Of a stretch of DNA of 64,000 bases, positions 16,903-26,411 are shown piece after piece. The DNA is taken from contig NZ_JAGGLR010000003.1 in assembly GCF_017874715.1 (NCBI RefSeq), positions 310,001 through 374,000 of the forward strand, read 5' to 3'. This DNA is from Streptomyces iranensis (GTDB taxonomy: Bacteria; Actinomycetota; Actinomycetes; Streptomycetales; Streptomycetaceae). Made by a program: the position numbers and the translations under genes. Each line of letters begins with the position of its first letter. Position 1 is the stretch's first letter. The notes beneath the pieces are model-generated. The model worked only from the letters and a program-made list of their open reading frames with translations, had not been told where the DNA came from and made no database searches.

Positions 16903-17850
16903 TCAGTCCTCCCTGCGCGAGAAGATCTTCAGCTGGGCGATCGAGAGGATGATGATGAGCCCGAAGAACACATACGACACCGCCGAGGCATAGCCGAGCC
17001 GGTAGTTGGTGAAGCCGGTGTCGTAGATGTACTCCAGGATCGGCCGGGTGGCGCCGTTCGGGCCGCCCTTGGTCAGCAGATAGATCTGGTCGAACACCTT
17101 CAGCGACGCCATCACCTGCAACACCGCGATCAGTCCGGTGGTCCGGCGCAGCTGGGGCAGGGTGACCGACCACAGCCGGCGCCACGCCCCGGCGCCGTCC
17201 AGCGCGGCCGCCTCGTAGAGATGGTCGGGGATCGCCTGCAGCGCGGCCAAATAGAGCAGGAAGTTGAACCCCACGGTCCACCACAGGGTCACCAGCGCGA
17301 TGGACCACATCGCGTACTTCTCGTCCGTCAGCCAGCCGATGCCGTCGATCCCGAAGACCTTCAGCAGGCCGTTGAGCATCCCCCGGTCCGGCTGGAACAG
17401 CATGCTCCAGATCTGGTAGACCACCGCGACCGGCAGCAGGTGCGAGGCGAAGAAGGCCAGCCGCCACAGCCACTGCCCCGGCATCCCCGTGTACACCAGC
17501 AGGGCCATCACCAGGGCGACGAGCACGAGCGGGACGGTGGTCAGGACGGTGAACCAGACCGTGTTGCCGAGGGTCTGCCACACCTGGCTGTCGCCGAACG
17601 CCTCGGTGTAGTTGTCCAGACCGACGAGGGCGCTGTCACCGTGCCCGGTCAGACTGGCGTCGGTGAAGCTCATCCACAGGCCGATGCCGATCGGCACGAT
17701 GAGGAAGAGCGTGAAGAACACCAGGAAGGGGGTGGCGAAGAGCCACCCGGCGCCGTCCGACCGAAGCCGGTCCGTGGCGGCGGCGCGCCGGAATCCGGCG
17801 CGCCGGGATCCGGCCGCGGCCCGCCGCGCGGGCGTGGAGACGGAAGCCAT
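16903..17850 (-). CDS. Carbohydrate ABC transporter permease (MalF/CUT1 type)
   Basis: A 315-residue permease, the partner of the downstream MalG-like protein. After a basic, Ala-rich N-terminus, about six helices begin with WLFATPFLVFFTLFLIVPIG. The EAA-type loop is YEAAALDGAGAWRRLWSVTL. I chose the ATG at 17850 because AGGAG lies seven bases upstream. A longer start at 17868 would include that site. It is in the operon GH2, binding protein, this permease, MalG-like permease. Confidence 0.95.
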   Translation of the reverse strand: MASVSTPARRAAAGSRRAGFRRAAATDRLRSDGAGWLFATPFLVFFTLFLIVPIGIGLWMSFTDASLTGHGDSALVGLDNYTEAFGDSQVWQTLGNTVWFTVLTTVPLVLVALVMALLVYTGMPGQWLWRLAFFASHLLPVAVVYQIWSMLFQPDRGMLNGLLKVFGIDGIGWLTDEKYAMWSIALVTLWWTVGFNFLLYLAALQAIPDHLYEAAALDGAGAWRRLWSVTLPQLRRTTGLIAVLQVMASLKVFDQIYLLTKGGPNGATRPILEYIYDTGFTNYRLGYASAVSYVFFGLIIILSIAQLKIFSRRED

Positions 17851-17884
17851 GACATCGCTCCTTTCCATTGCGACTCCGTCGCGA

Positions 17885-19192
17885 TCAGGCCGGATTCGGC
17901 TGGGCCAGCAGGGTGTTGATCTGGGAGACCATCGTGCGCACCGCGCTCTGCGCGGACGACGAGCCGCCGAGCGCGGGATCGAGCGCCTGGCACATCCGGG
18001 TCTGGAAGTCCGAGCCGGAGCCCGCGAACCACACCGGCGGGTCGAGCACGAGCTGCTTGGCGGCGTCCGCGTACTCCGACTGCGGACGCAGCTTGGCGTA
18101 CGCCGCGGATGAGACGGCCGGTGTGTACGCGGGGATATGACCCGCCGAGGCCCAGGTCAGCCCGGACCGGACCAGTTCGGCCACGAATTGGTGGGTGCGC
18201 CGCCGGTGCTCCGGATCCGGGTTGTCCTGGTGCGGCAGCACCAGGGCGTGGCTGTCCGAGGCCCCGGCCGGACGGTCGTAGAAGGTGGGAATGGGGGAGC
18301 CGCCCAGCCGGTCCTTCAAGGTCGCCTTGTAGGTGGCCATGTCCCACTCACCCGAGAAGATCATCGGCGACCGGCCGTTGGCGAAGGCGGCGATCGCCGT
18401 CGAGACGTCCATGGTGCGGCTGTCGCGCGCCAGGTCGGCCATGAAACGCACCACCTCGACGGCGGTGTCCTCGTCGATCTCGGCCCGTTCGCCCGTGAGG
18501 TCGAAGGTGGCGCCGGTCTGGCTGAACAGCGTCCAGAACATCCGCCAGCCCATCGCCGCGTCGTTGGCGTGGCCGAAGACGGGCCCCAGCTTGCCGCCGG
18601 ACCGGCGGAGCTTGTCCATCAGCTCCAGGGCGTGCTTGGGCGATTCGAAGGGCACCAGCCGCCCGTCGCCCGTGAGGAGCCCCGCCTTGTCCATGACGTC
18701 CCGGTCGAAGAAGACCACGAAGGGATGGGTGTCCAGCGGAATGGCGTACGGGTCGCCCTGGTACAGACTCCGCTTGACGAGCGTCTTGTTGAGGTCGTCC
18801 TGCTTCAGGCCGAACTCGGCCAGCAGATCCATGTCCCACGGGTCGAGCAGACCGCCCGGGGCATAGCCCGCCAGCCGGGTCAGGTGCATGATCGCCACAT
18901 CCGGCGAACGGCCACCGGCCGAGGCCATCGCCAGCTTGGTGTAGTACGGCGGGCCCCAGTCCAGCACCGTCGTCCTGACCTTGAGACCCGGGACGCGCTT
19001 CTCCACGTTCCGCGTCATGGTCTTCATCAGTTCGCCGTCGGGGCCGGTGAACAGGGTCCAGTACTCGATCTCGTCGGCGCTCCGCACGCTCCCGGCGATC
19101 GAACCGCAGCCGCTGAGCGCGGACGCCGACACGGCGGCCCCCGCCCCGTACACCGCGCCTCTCAGCAGACCACGCCGTGACAGGCCGCTCAT
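17885..19192 (-). CDS. Extracellular sugar-binding lipoprotein of an ABC importer
   Basis: A 435-residue solute-binding protein (SBP type 1). The N-terminus MSGLSRRGLLRGAVYGAG carries a twin-arginine pair, followed by a hydrophobic stretch and a lipobox ending at the Cys of ALSGCG. It is therefore predicted to be exported (perhaps by Tat) and lipid-anchored. The mature part has the usual alternating-domain composition (DAAMGWRMFWTLFSQTG, IFSGEWDMATYK). The ATG overlaps the stop of the upstream GH2 gene by four bases, so import and hydrolysis of the same oligosaccharide are translationally linked. Confidence 0.93.
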   Translation of the reverse strand: MSGLSRRGLLRGAVYGAGAAVSASALSGCGSIAGSVRSADEIEYWTLFTGPDGELMKTMTRNVEKRVPGLKVRTTVLDWGPPYYTKLAMASAGGRSPDVAIMHLTRLAGYAPGGLLDPWDMDLLAEFGLKQDDLNKTLVKRSLYQGDPYAIPLDTHPFVVFFDRDVMDKAGLLTGDGRLVPFESPKHALELMDKLRRSGGKLGPVFGHANDAAMGWRMFWTLFSQTGATFDLTGERAEIDEDTAVEVVRFMADLARDSRTMDVSTAIAAFANGRSPMIFSGEWDMATYKATLKDRLGGSPIPTFYDRPAGASDSHALVLPHQDNPDPEHRRRTHQFVAELVRSGLTWASAGHIPAYTPAVSSAAYAKLRPQSEYADAAKQLVLDPPVWFAGSGSDFQTRMCQALDPALGGSSSAQSAVRTMVSQINTLLAQPNPA

Positions 19193-21084
19193 CGCCCCTC
19201 CTCACCGGCCGGGCGCTCGAAGGCGGCGGGGCGCTGCTGCGCCGCGCGCAGCCGCTCCACGTCCAGCTTGGGGCTCCGGTCGAAGCGGTAGACGCCGTTC
19301 TGCTCCTGGAACACATCGGTGAGCTGGGTGTAGCAGTAGCCGAACATCAGGGGGTCGTCGAGCAGCGCCCCGGTCAGCCCCGCGAAGCGGGTCTGGAACT
19401 CCTCCTCGGTCCGCGGCCGCTGCCCGTACCCCCAGGACACCTCGCGGTCGTCACCGGCCGCGGCATCCGCCTCCTCCGGGTTCCACCAGATGCCGCCGAA
19501 CTCGCTGCAGAAGTAGGGCTGGCCGCGGTACGGCAGCGACCACACCGCGTCGGTGTCCTTCCGTCCGGGGTTCCCCCGGTGGTCGGGGTTGAGATACGGG
19601 TCGTCCTTGTCCAGCCCCGCCATCTGGCGGCGGAACGCCTCCGGGTCCTGTTCATAGCTGTGCGAGTCGTACACATCGGTCTCGGCCACGCGGTGGGAGT
19701 AGCCGGAGGCGTCCAGGACCGGACGGGAGGTGTCGGCGGCCTTCGTGGCCAGGAACATGCCCCGGGTGACGTCGTCCAGGACGGTCTGCCGGTCGTGGAG
19801 TTCCTGGTGCGTCTCGTTGAGCGGGCACCAGCCCACGATCGACGGATGCGAGTAGTCCCGCTCCACGGCCTCCAGCCACTGCGCGATGAATCCGGCGGTG
19901 GGCTGCTGGTTATCCCCCGTGGTGCGCCCGGTACTGGCTCCCCAGTCGCCGAACTCGCCCCAGACGAGATAGCCGAGCCGGTCCGCGTGGTGCAGGAAGC
20001 GCTCCTCGAACACCTTCTGGTGCAACCGCGCCCCGTTGAACCCCGCGGCCAGTGACAGCTCGATGTCCCGGACGAGGGCGGCGTCGTCGGGCGCGGTCAT
20101 CAGCCCGTCCGGGTACCAGCCCTGGTCCAGGACGAGCCGCTGGAAGACCGGGCGGCCGTTGAGCAGCAGCCGCTTGCCGTCGATGGCCACCGACCGCAGC
20201 CCGGCGGTGCACTCGGCGCGGTCCACGGCCGCGCCGCCGCCGTCCAGCAGCTCGATCCGCACCCGGTACAGATGGGGGTCCTCCGGAGACCACGGGCGGC
20301 GCCGGTCCTCGGGCAGCGCGAGCACCATACGGGGCGCCAGATCCAGGTCGGCCCGTACGCTCGCCTCGGCCACCGTCCGGCCGTCCGCGTCGCTCACCCG
20401 GGCCGTGATCCGGTGGCCCGGCCGGTTGGCGCTGAGCGGCAGTTCGAGGTGGAAGGCCCCGGACGCGAGGTCGGGGGTGATCCGCGGCCTGCGCAGATGG
20501 ACCTCGGGCACCGGCTCCGCCCACACCGTCTGCCAGATGCCGGTGGTGCGGGTGTAGTGGCAGTCGCTGTTGGCGTAGTCGGTGGCCTGCTTGCCGCGCG
20601 CCTGAGTGCCGTGGCGGGCGTCCCGGGCCCGTACGACGATCACCACCTCGGCGTCGCCGCCGGCCGTGCCCGCCACCACGCCGAGGTCGGCGGTGAAGGA
20701 GGTGAAGCCGCCGCTGTGCCGGGCCACTTCGCGGCCGTCGGCCCACACGGTGGCGTCGTGGTCGACGGCCCCGAAGTGCAGCAGCACCCGCCGGCCGGCC
20801 CAGCCCGCCGGTATCCGGACCGTGCGCCGGTACCAGACCGCGGGGTGGAAGTCGGTGTCCCCGATCCCCGACAGCTCGGACTCGGGGCAGAACGGGACCA
20901 GGATCCGTCCGTCCAGCTCCTGGTGCACCAGGCCGCGCTCGAGCCCGCTGTCGCCGGGGTCGAAGGCGAACTGCCAGGCGCCGTTGAGATTGAGCCAGTC
21001 CTCACGGACGAAGCTGGGCCGGGGATATTCGGGTCGTGGAACGTCGTTCGACACTTCGGGCGAGGTGATGTCCGAATGAGCCAT
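19189..21084 (-). CDS. Glycoside hydrolase family 2 enzyme (beta-galactosidase/beta-glucuronidase type)
   Basis: A 631-residue GH2 glycosidase without a signal peptide, so probably intracellular and acting on imported oligosaccharides. It has a jelly-roll sugar-binding domain (LNLNGAWQFAFDPGD to about residue 190), an immunoglobulin-like domain, and a TIM barrel with the acid/base E424 in CPLNETH and the nucleophile E528 in FCSEFGG. These fit beta-galactosidase, glucuronidase or a related activity, and the sugar is not decided by sequence alone. It is the first gene of the ABC operon. The start has GGAG five bases upstream, and a perfect LacI-type palindrome lies 54 bases upstream. Confidence 0.93.
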   Translation of the reverse strand: MAHSDITSPEVSNDVPRPEYPRPSFVREDWLNLNGAWQFAFDPGDSGLERGLVHQELDGRILVPFCPESELSGIGDTDFHPAVWYRRTVRIPAGWAGRRVLLHFGAVDHDATVWADGREVARHSGGFTSFTADLGVVAGTAGGDAEVVIVVRARDARHGTQARGKQATDYANSDCHYTRTTGIWQTVWAEPVPEVHLRRPRITPDLASGAFHLELPLSANRPGHRITARVSDADGRTVAEASVRADLDLAPRMVLALPEDRRRPWSPEDPHLYRVRIELLDGGGAAVDRAECTAGLRSVAIDGKRLLLNGRPVFQRLVLDQGWYPDGLMTAPDDAALVRDIELSLAAGFNGARLHQKVFEERFLHHADRLGYLVWGEFGDWGASTGRTTGDNQQPTAGFIAQWLEAVERDYSHPSIVGWCPLNETHQELHDRQTVLDDVTRGMFLATKAADTSRPVLDASGYSHRVAETDVYDSHSYEQDPEAFRRQMAGLDKDDPYLNPDHRGNPGRKDTDAVWSLPYRGQPYFCSEFGGIWWNPEEADAAAGDDREVSWGYGQRPRTEEEFQTRFAGLTGALLDDPLMFGYCYTQLTDVFQEQNGVYRFDRSPKLDVERLRAAQQRPAAFERPAGEEGR

Positions 21085-21137
21085 GGGATCTCCGGGAGGG
21101 CGGGGGATTCGACCGGGCAGAGGTATGCCATCACCCG

Positions 21138-21153
21138 TTTACATCGATGTAAA
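21138..21153. promoter_or_regulatory. LacI-type operator of the GH2/sugar ABC operon
   Basis: TTTACATCGATGTAAA is a perfect 16-bp palindrome with the central CG typical of LacI-family sites. It lies 54 bp before the GH2 start. The likely ligand is the LacI protein encoded at the other end of the operon (14866-15963). Confidence 0.8.
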
Positions 21154-21206
21154 GATCCCGCGCAGCAACTTTTGCCATGACCTCGGACGGCCGCCGGTGG
21201 GCCTGG

Positions 21207-21440
21207 CTAGATCTCGCCCTTCCTCACCTTGTACAGCTCGACGTCCTTGTTGGCGAAAAGGTGTACATAGCCGCAGTTCCAGCAGATCAACCCGGTGGCC
21301 GATTCGTTGGCCCAGCCGAACTTGAACAGCTCCATGCCGGTGCTGTTGAGCTTCACCTCGCGATCCCGGAAGAGATCGCCCTTGCAGAACACACATGTGA
21401 TCCACACGTCCCCGACAGCCGCACGTACAGGCTTGGCCAC
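21207..21440 (-). CDS. Small zinc-ribbon protein of unknown function
   Basis: A 77-residue protein with two CxxC pairs, CVFCKGDLF (about residues 16-24) and CWNCGYVHLF (about 53-62), spaced as in a zinc ribbon. It begins at a GTG with AAGGTGAG eight bases upstream. It has no signal peptide and is monocistronic between the GH2 and GH43 operons. The spacing and composition look like a genuine conserved small protein, perhaps nucleic-acid or protein binding. I do not recognise a characterised homologue. Confidence 0.75.
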   Translation of the reverse strand: MAKPVRAAVGDVWITCVFCKGDLFRDREVKLNSTGMELFKFGWANESATGLICWNCGYVHLFANKDVELYKVRKGEI

Positions 21441-21527
21441 GCTCTCTCACCTTTTCCGGCCACCGAAGTGGCCCCCGTCTCGCGTCAACAACGGTGATCA
21501 GCATAGGACGGGGGCCCACTCGGCACG

Positions 21528-23912
21528 TCAGCCGCGATAGGTGTGCAGATAGTCGAACCGCGCGACCGCGCCCGCGGTGTTCTGCGCGATCAGGCCGATC
21601 CTGAGCCTGCTTGACGTCGGCAGGGTCCAGACGCCGGTGTGGACCCAGCGCACACCGTCCGTGCTGGTGGCGGCGCGCACCTCGGTCTCGTCCCGTGCGG
21701 TGTCGGCGTGGTACGACAGCCGCATCCACAGCGTGTCCGCGGGCGGGCCGCCGAACATCGGCCCGTAGGCCACCGGGGTCGGCGGTGTGGTGGTGGGACG
21801 CTCGCCCTCCTTCGCGAACTCGGTGACATGTGTGGCCTTACCGTCGGCGTGGCTCACCGGCAGCACCGCGTGCACCAGCTTGTAGTAGCGGTCGTCGGTC
21901 CCGTACAGCACCAGCCCGGCCTGTTGATTGGTCCGCCCCGGCGCGAACCGGAGCCGGGTCTCGACGGTGTAGTCGCCCCTGGGAGCGTCCCGGGTCAGCA
22001 CCGACGCCGTATTGGTGCCGAGATGGAGCTCGGCACTCTGAGTGGGCCAGGACAGGGCGCCATCGGACATCGTGACCCCGGACGCCGGTCCGCGCACCCA
22101 GGACCACGGAGAATCCGCGGTGGTGCCGGGGACGGTGGCGGTGTCGAAGTCATCGCTGTAGGCGGGCAGCGGCGGACCCGGCAGCTGCTCGGGGACGCGG
22201 CTGGTGACCGGTGTGTGGAGCGCCGCGGCCCCCACGTTGTCGGCCGCCGTACCGGCGCCCCGGGCGGCCACGCCGACCTTGCCGGAGCGGACCGCCGCCG
22301 CGGGCAGCGACCGTTCCTGGGTGGCCACCGCGTCCCGCAGCCGGTCCGCGCTCACCTCCACGGTCAACCGGGTGCCGCGGATCTCCGCCGCCACGTTGTG
22401 CCAGGTGTCCCAGGCGAAGTCGGGCGGCAGCGGGGTCGTACGGGTGCCACGGCTGCGGCCGTCGACCCGCACGTCCGTCACCAGCGCGTTGCGCCGCCGG
22501 TCCAGCCACGCCACCACGAAGTCGTCCGGGCCGGTGTAGCCGGCCAGCAGCCCGGCCGCACCGGTGGCCGAGGTGACCCGCAGATCGGCCTCGGCGCGCC
22601 GGGCCGCCGGGGCGGACCGGTCCGAGACCAGATGGGCGGGGCCGGTGGGATTCCCGCGCGGTGCGACGAAGCCTCGGGCGTCCTGCTCATGCCCGACGCT
22701 CCAGCCGTCGGTGCCGGAGCCGCCACCGCCGTGCCACCCCTTCAGCGAGCCGTCGTTGAAGGTGCCGCCCGCGGTCCAGGAGGCCACCGGGGCCCGCTGT
22801 GCGCCCTGGGAGGCGCCGGCCCCCGCCCGTACCACCGGCCAGCCGTCGATCCAGTCCAGCCGGTCCATCAGCATCGGCCGCTTGGACAGCTTCAGCGTGC
22901 CGCCCGCGGCCGGTTTCAGATCCGGGTCGTCGGAGGAGATGGCGTGGTAGACGAGCCAGTCCTGGCCGGAGAGATCGGTCTGGAGGGCGTTGTGCCCGGG
23001 GCCGATCCAGCCGTTGCCGTTCGCGGTCAGCACCACACCGCCCTTGCTGGTGGCGGCCGTCAGCGGAACGCCCTGGTCGTCCACGAAGGGCCCGGTCGGG
23101 CTGGTCGCCCGGCCGACCTTGACCTGATAGCCGCTGTAGGCGCCGTCGCAGCAGCCCGCGTCGGAGTAGAACAGGTAGTAGTGGCCACCGCGCCGGACGA
23201 CGAACCCGCCCTCCATCCGGCGGCCCTGCGCCACTTCGGTCACCGCGCCCTCGATACGGGTCCGGGCGGCGTTCATCTTCGCCACGCAGATCGTGTCGTA
23301 GCTGCCCCAGTACAGATACGGCTGACCGCCCTCGTCCGTGAACTGGGCCTGGTCGATGTTGCCGGTGGCGCAGCCGCTCGGCGAGGGCAGCACGGCTCCC
23401 CGGTCGGTCCAGGGGCCGGTGGGGGTGGGCGCGGTCGCCACTCCGACGGTGTTCTCGGAGGACACCGAGTAGTAGAGGTTGTAGTGGCCGTTCACATAGC
23501 GGATGTCGGGGGCCCACAGCCGGGCGGCCTTGTGCCAGGCGGGTTTGGTCTCCGGGGTGAAGACCTGCCCGGCGTACTCCCAGTGCGCCAGGTCGGCCGA
23601 GCGGAGGATCGGCAGCATCCGCTCACCGTCCTCGCCCTTGCTCTGGAACACCGGGTTCTGGGTGCCGTACGCGTACCACAGGCCGTCCTTGCCCCGGATC
23701 ATCACCGGGTCGGGGAAGGTGTCGACCACTCCGGCCGTGAGGGGGTTCTGGTAGGTGGGTGCCTGGTGGGCCGTCGTGGTGTGCTCCGCCGCCGGGCGCT
23801 GGACGGCCGTCGCCTGGGCCGCGGGCAACAGCCCGGCCAGCAGCGCGCACAGCAGCGCGGCGACGAGAGTGCCAGGGTTGTGCCGAGGTCTTGGCCTGCG
23901 GCTTCGTCTCAT
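21528..23912 (-). CDS. Secreted glycoside hydrolase family 43 protein
   Basis: A 794-residue exported enzyme. A signal peptide (RRSRRPRPRH then a hydrophobic stretch to about residue 37) precedes a five-bladed propeller GH43 domain (YQNPLTAGVVDTFPDPVMI with the catalytic Asp; RLWAPDIRYVNGHYNLYYS; RRMEGGFVV with the probable acid Glu). About 400 C-terminal residues form beta-sandwich, concanavalin-like domains probably used in sugar binding. GH43 enzymes cut arabinan or xylan, releasing arabinose or xylose. It directly abuts the sulfatase gene (stop TAG followed at once by ATG), so the two are translationally linked. The substrate may be a sulfated or arabinose-containing plant polymer (inference). 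Confidence 0.92.
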   Translation of the reverse strand: MRRSRRPRPRHNPGTLVAALLCALLAGLLPAAQATAVQRPAAEHTTTAHQAPTYQNPLTAGVVDTFPDPVMIRGKDGLWYAYGTQNPVFQSKGEDGERMLPILRSADLAHWEYAGQVFTPETKPAWHKAARLWAPDIRYVNGHYNLYYSVSSENTVGVATAPTPTGPWTDRGAVLPSPSGCATGNIDQAQFTDEGGQPYLYWGSYDTICVAKMNAARTRIEGAVTEVAQGRRMEGGFVVRRGGHYYLFYSDAGCCDGAYSGYQVKVGRATSPTGPFVDDQGVPLTAATSKGGVVLTANGNGWIGPGHNALQTDLSGQDWLVYHAISSDDPDLKPAAGGTLKLSKRPMLMDRLDWIDGWPVVRAGAGASQGAQRAPVASWTAGGTFNDGSLKGWHGGGGSGTDGWSVGHEQDARGFVAPRGNPTGPAHLVSDRSAPAARRAEADLRVTSATGAAGLLAGYTGPDDFVVAWLDRRRNALVTDVRVDGRSRGTRTTPLPPDFAWDTWHNVAAEIRGTRLTVEVSADRLRDAVATQERSLPAAAVRSGKVGVAARGAGTAADNVGAAALHTPVTSRVPEQLPGPPLPAYSDDFDTATVPGTTADSPWSWVRGPASGVTMSDGALSWPTQSAELHLGTNTASVLTRDAPRGDYTVETRLRFAPGRTNQQAGLVLYGTDDRYYKLVHAVLPVSHADGKATHVTEFAKEGERPTTTPPTPVAYGPMFGGPPADTLWMRLSYHADTARDETEVRAATSTDGVRWVHTGVWTLPTSSRLRIGLIAQNTAGAVARFDYLHTYRG

Positions 23913-25379
23913 CTACGTGGTCCCTTGCGGTTCGAAGGAGCTCAGGCTCGGGTCGTAGTCCAGATCTCCGATGTCGAACATCGGGGTCATCCAGTGGTAG
24001 AAGTTGTCGCCGCGCTCCCGCAGCAGGTCGTACAGGCGGCGCATCAGACGGCGGCGCACGGGCAGCAGCTCGGGGTGCTCATAGCGGTTGGTCAGCTCAT
24101 GGGGGTCGGTGTCCAGATCGTAGAGCTCATTGACCGATTCGGGGTTGACGATGAGCTTGTAGCGCTCGTCGCGGATCATCCGCTGCGGATACGGGAAGTG
24201 GTGGCCGTGGAACTCGGCGAGCAACTCGGCCGGCCACTGCGGATGCTCACCCCGCACCAGCGGCACCAGGCTTCGGCTGTCCACGGCCGGTGAGGTGTCG
24301 CAGCCCGCGAGGTCCAGGATGGTGGCGGTGCAGTCGGTGAGGCTGACGAACTCCTGGCGCACCTGCGGGGCTTCCCCGGGGATACGGATGATGCCGGGGA
24401 TGCGGTAGATGTCCTCGTACATCGCCGGGCCCTTGTCGTGCAGCCGGTGGGCGCCGGTGAACTCGCCGTGGTCGGCGGTGAAGAACACCGAGGTGTCATC
24501 GGCCAGCCCGAGCTCGTCGAGCCGGGTGAGGATGCGCCCGATCTGCTCGTCGATCAGCGTGACATAGCCCCAGTAGACCGCGATCAGCTTGCGGGTCACC
24601 TCGATGGGGATGGTGTCGAAGGTCCAGTGGGCGCTGTAGTTGCGCTGTACCGGTGGCTTTCCCTCGAAGGTCTCGGCGATCGAGGCGGGCAGGTCCACCA
24701 GGTCGGGGTCATAGCGGTCGAAGTACGCGTCGGGCAGCAGATACGGCAGATGCGGCCCGAAGAAGTGGGTGGCCAGGAAGAACGGCCGCCCGTCCGCGGC
24801 GTAGCGCTCCAGCTGCTCGATGGCGCGGGTGGCCAGATAGTGCTCGAAGGTGGCCTCCACCGGCTGGTGCAGCCGCGCCGCCAGCAGATTGCCCGGATTG
24901 CCGTTGGGCGTGGTGCCGCGGATCGGATCGGATATCCGGTACGGCGGCAGGTCCCGCTCCTTCAGGTACGCCGCGTAGTCCGGGTGGTCCACGGGGTTGT
25001 GCCAGCCGGGCAGATCGGGCCCGTCGAAGCCGTACGAGGCGGCATTGCGCTGGGTGCCGACATGCCACTTGCCGACCAGGCCGAGCTGGTAGTCGCGCTC
25101 GGCCAGGGCGCCGGGGAAGGTGAACGCGTCCTCGCGCAGATCCTCCAGATAGCCGACGTTCCGCTCGTAGTTGGCCAGCAGCCGGTGGCGAAAGGGCGCC
25201 TGCCCGGTGAGCAGACTGGCGCGGGCCGGGGTGCAGATGGCGGTGGGGGTGTAGAAACGGTCGAACCGGGTGCCGGTGGCCGCCAGCCGGTCGAGGTTCG
25301 GCGTGGCCACATGCGGATTGCCGTAACAGCCGAGGGTGTCGACGCGGTGCTGATCGGTCATCAGGAACAGCAGGTTCAT
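23913..25379 (-). CDS. Type I sulfatase (formylglycine-dependent)
   Basis: A 488-residue sulfate-ester hydrolase of the arylsulfatase/alkaline-phosphatase superfamily. The signature CTPARASLLTG contains C49, which is converted to formylglycine in active enzymes (CxPxR rule). Metal-site residues are seen in LLFLMTDQHR (D9, Q10) and FFTADHGEF. No signal peptide is present, so it should act in the cytosol on imported sulfate esters. The ATG overlaps the upstream binding-protein gene by four bases and the stop touches the GH43 ATG, so this is one operon with a sulfonate-type ABC importer. The sulfated substrate (sugar, choline-like or aryl) is unknown. Confidence 0.94.
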   Translation of the reverse strand: MNLLFLMTDQHRVDTLGCYGNPHVATPNLDRLAATGTRFDRFYTPTAICTPARASLLTGQAPFRHRLLANYERNVGYLEDLREDAFTFPGALAERDYQLGLVGKWHVGTQRNAASYGFDGPDLPGWHNPVDHPDYAAYLKERDLPPYRISDPIRGTTPNGNPGNLLAARLHQPVEATFEHYLATRAIEQLERYAADGRPFFLATHFFGPHLPYLLPDAYFDRYDPDLVDLPASIAETFEGKPPVQRNYSAHWTFDTIPIEVTRKLIAVYWGYVTLIDEQIGRILTRLDELGLADDTSVFFTADHGEFTGAHRLHDKGPAMYEDIYRIPGIIRIPGEAPQVRQEFVSLTDCTATILDLAGCDTSPAVDSRSLVPLVRGEHPQWPAELLAEFHGHHFPYPQRMIRDERYKLIVNPESVNELYDLDTDPHELTNRYEHPELLPVRRRLMRRLYDLLRERGDNFYHWMTPMFDIGDLDYDPSLSSFEPQGTT

Positions 25380-26347
25380 CGGGCGGCTGCCTTTGTGTAG
25401 AGGTCACCGGCGTAGAACGTGGACGGGTCGGGCGACTTCTTCAGCTGCCCGGTGCGGACGAAGACGTCACTCATGCCGTCCAGCCACTTGTCGACGGTGC
25501 CGTCCTTGGTTTTGGCGACGAGCTCGGCGGTCGTCATCGTCTTCACATGCGCCGCGTCCGCCGCGACCTTCGCCTCATCGGCCTTGAGTAGCTTCGCCGT
25601 CAGCGCGATGGACTCCTTGGGATGTGCGGCCCGCCAGTCGTTGGCCTCTTGCAGGACCTTCATGACCTTCCGGTCACGCTCCGCCTTCCCCTTGGCGGCG
25701 GAGACGAACACGGTGGGGAAGATGTGGTCGTGCATGTCCTCGGTGCTCGCCACCTCCTTCATCTTCGGCACCTTCTCCTTGATGGTGTCGATGAGGGGGT
25801 ACCAGATCCCGGCGCCGTCGATCTGCCCGGAGGCGAACGCGGAGACGATGGTGGGGGCGTCCATCGCCACCTTCGAGATGTCCTTCATGGTCATCCCGGC
25901 CTGCTGGAGTGCGAGATTGAGCACCATCTCACCGGATGTGCCCTCGGGGACGCCGACCTTCTTCCCCTTCAGGTCCCGCATCGAGTTGATACCGGGCCTG
26001 GCGATGACCCGGTCGGCGTAAGCGAGCGTATTGATGGCCACGATGGTGGCCTTGCCGGAGGCGGGCTGCCACAGGGCTCCCGGTCCGATGTAGCCGTAGT
26101 CCAGATTGCCGGTGCCCAGCGCCTGGATCTGGACCGGACCGTTGACGAACACCTTGGGCTCGACGGTCAGGTCATGCTTCTTCCACAAGCCCTGCTTGTC
26201 GGCGATCGCCAGCAGGCTCGCGCCGTTGTAGTCGGCGATATAGCCGAATCTGATCGCAGAGCCGCCGTCGGCCGAACATGCGCCGAGCGACAGTGCCGCC
26301 CCTGTCGCGGAGAGTGTGTATATGAAGTCTCGTCTACTCATACTCAT
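25376..26347 (-). CDS. Sulfonate/nitrate-type ABC substrate-binding lipoprotein (SsuA/TauA-like)
   Basis: A 323-residue binding protein of the NMT1/SsuA type. The leader MSMSRRDFIYTLSATGAALS with a twin-arginine-like start ends in a lipobox Cys (LGACSADG), so it is a membrane-anchored extracytoplasmic receptor. Typical segments are GYIGPGALWQPASG, LKGKKVGVPEGTSGEMVLN and SAFASGQIDGAGIWYPL. Relatives bind alkanesulfonates, taurine, nitrate or pyrimidines. Coupling to a sulfatase suggests a sulfate ester or sulfonate ligand here. ATG codons at 26347 and 26341 are both possible. It is downstream of the permease and ATPase genes. Confidence 0.92.
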   Translation of the reverse strand: MSMSRRDFIYTLSATGAALSLGACSADGGSAIRFGYIADYNGASLLAIADKQGLWKKHDLTVEPKVFVNGPVQIQALGTGNLDYGYIGPGALWQPASGKATIVAINTLAYADRVIARPGINSMRDLKGKKVGVPEGTSGEMVLNLALQQAGMTMKDISKVAMDAPTIVSAFASGQIDGAGIWYPLIDTIKEKVPKMKEVASTEDMHDHIFPTVFVSAAKGKAERDRKVMKVLQEANDWRAAHPKESIALTAKLLKADEAKVAADAAHVKTMTTAELVAKTKDGTVDKWLDGMSDVFVRTGQLKKSPDPSTFYAGDLYTKAAAR

Positions 26348-26411
26348 CGCGGGTGGGTCCCTTCAAAAATGGTGCGGAATGGCATGTAAAGGGTGCCAAT
26401 GAGAGAGGGGG

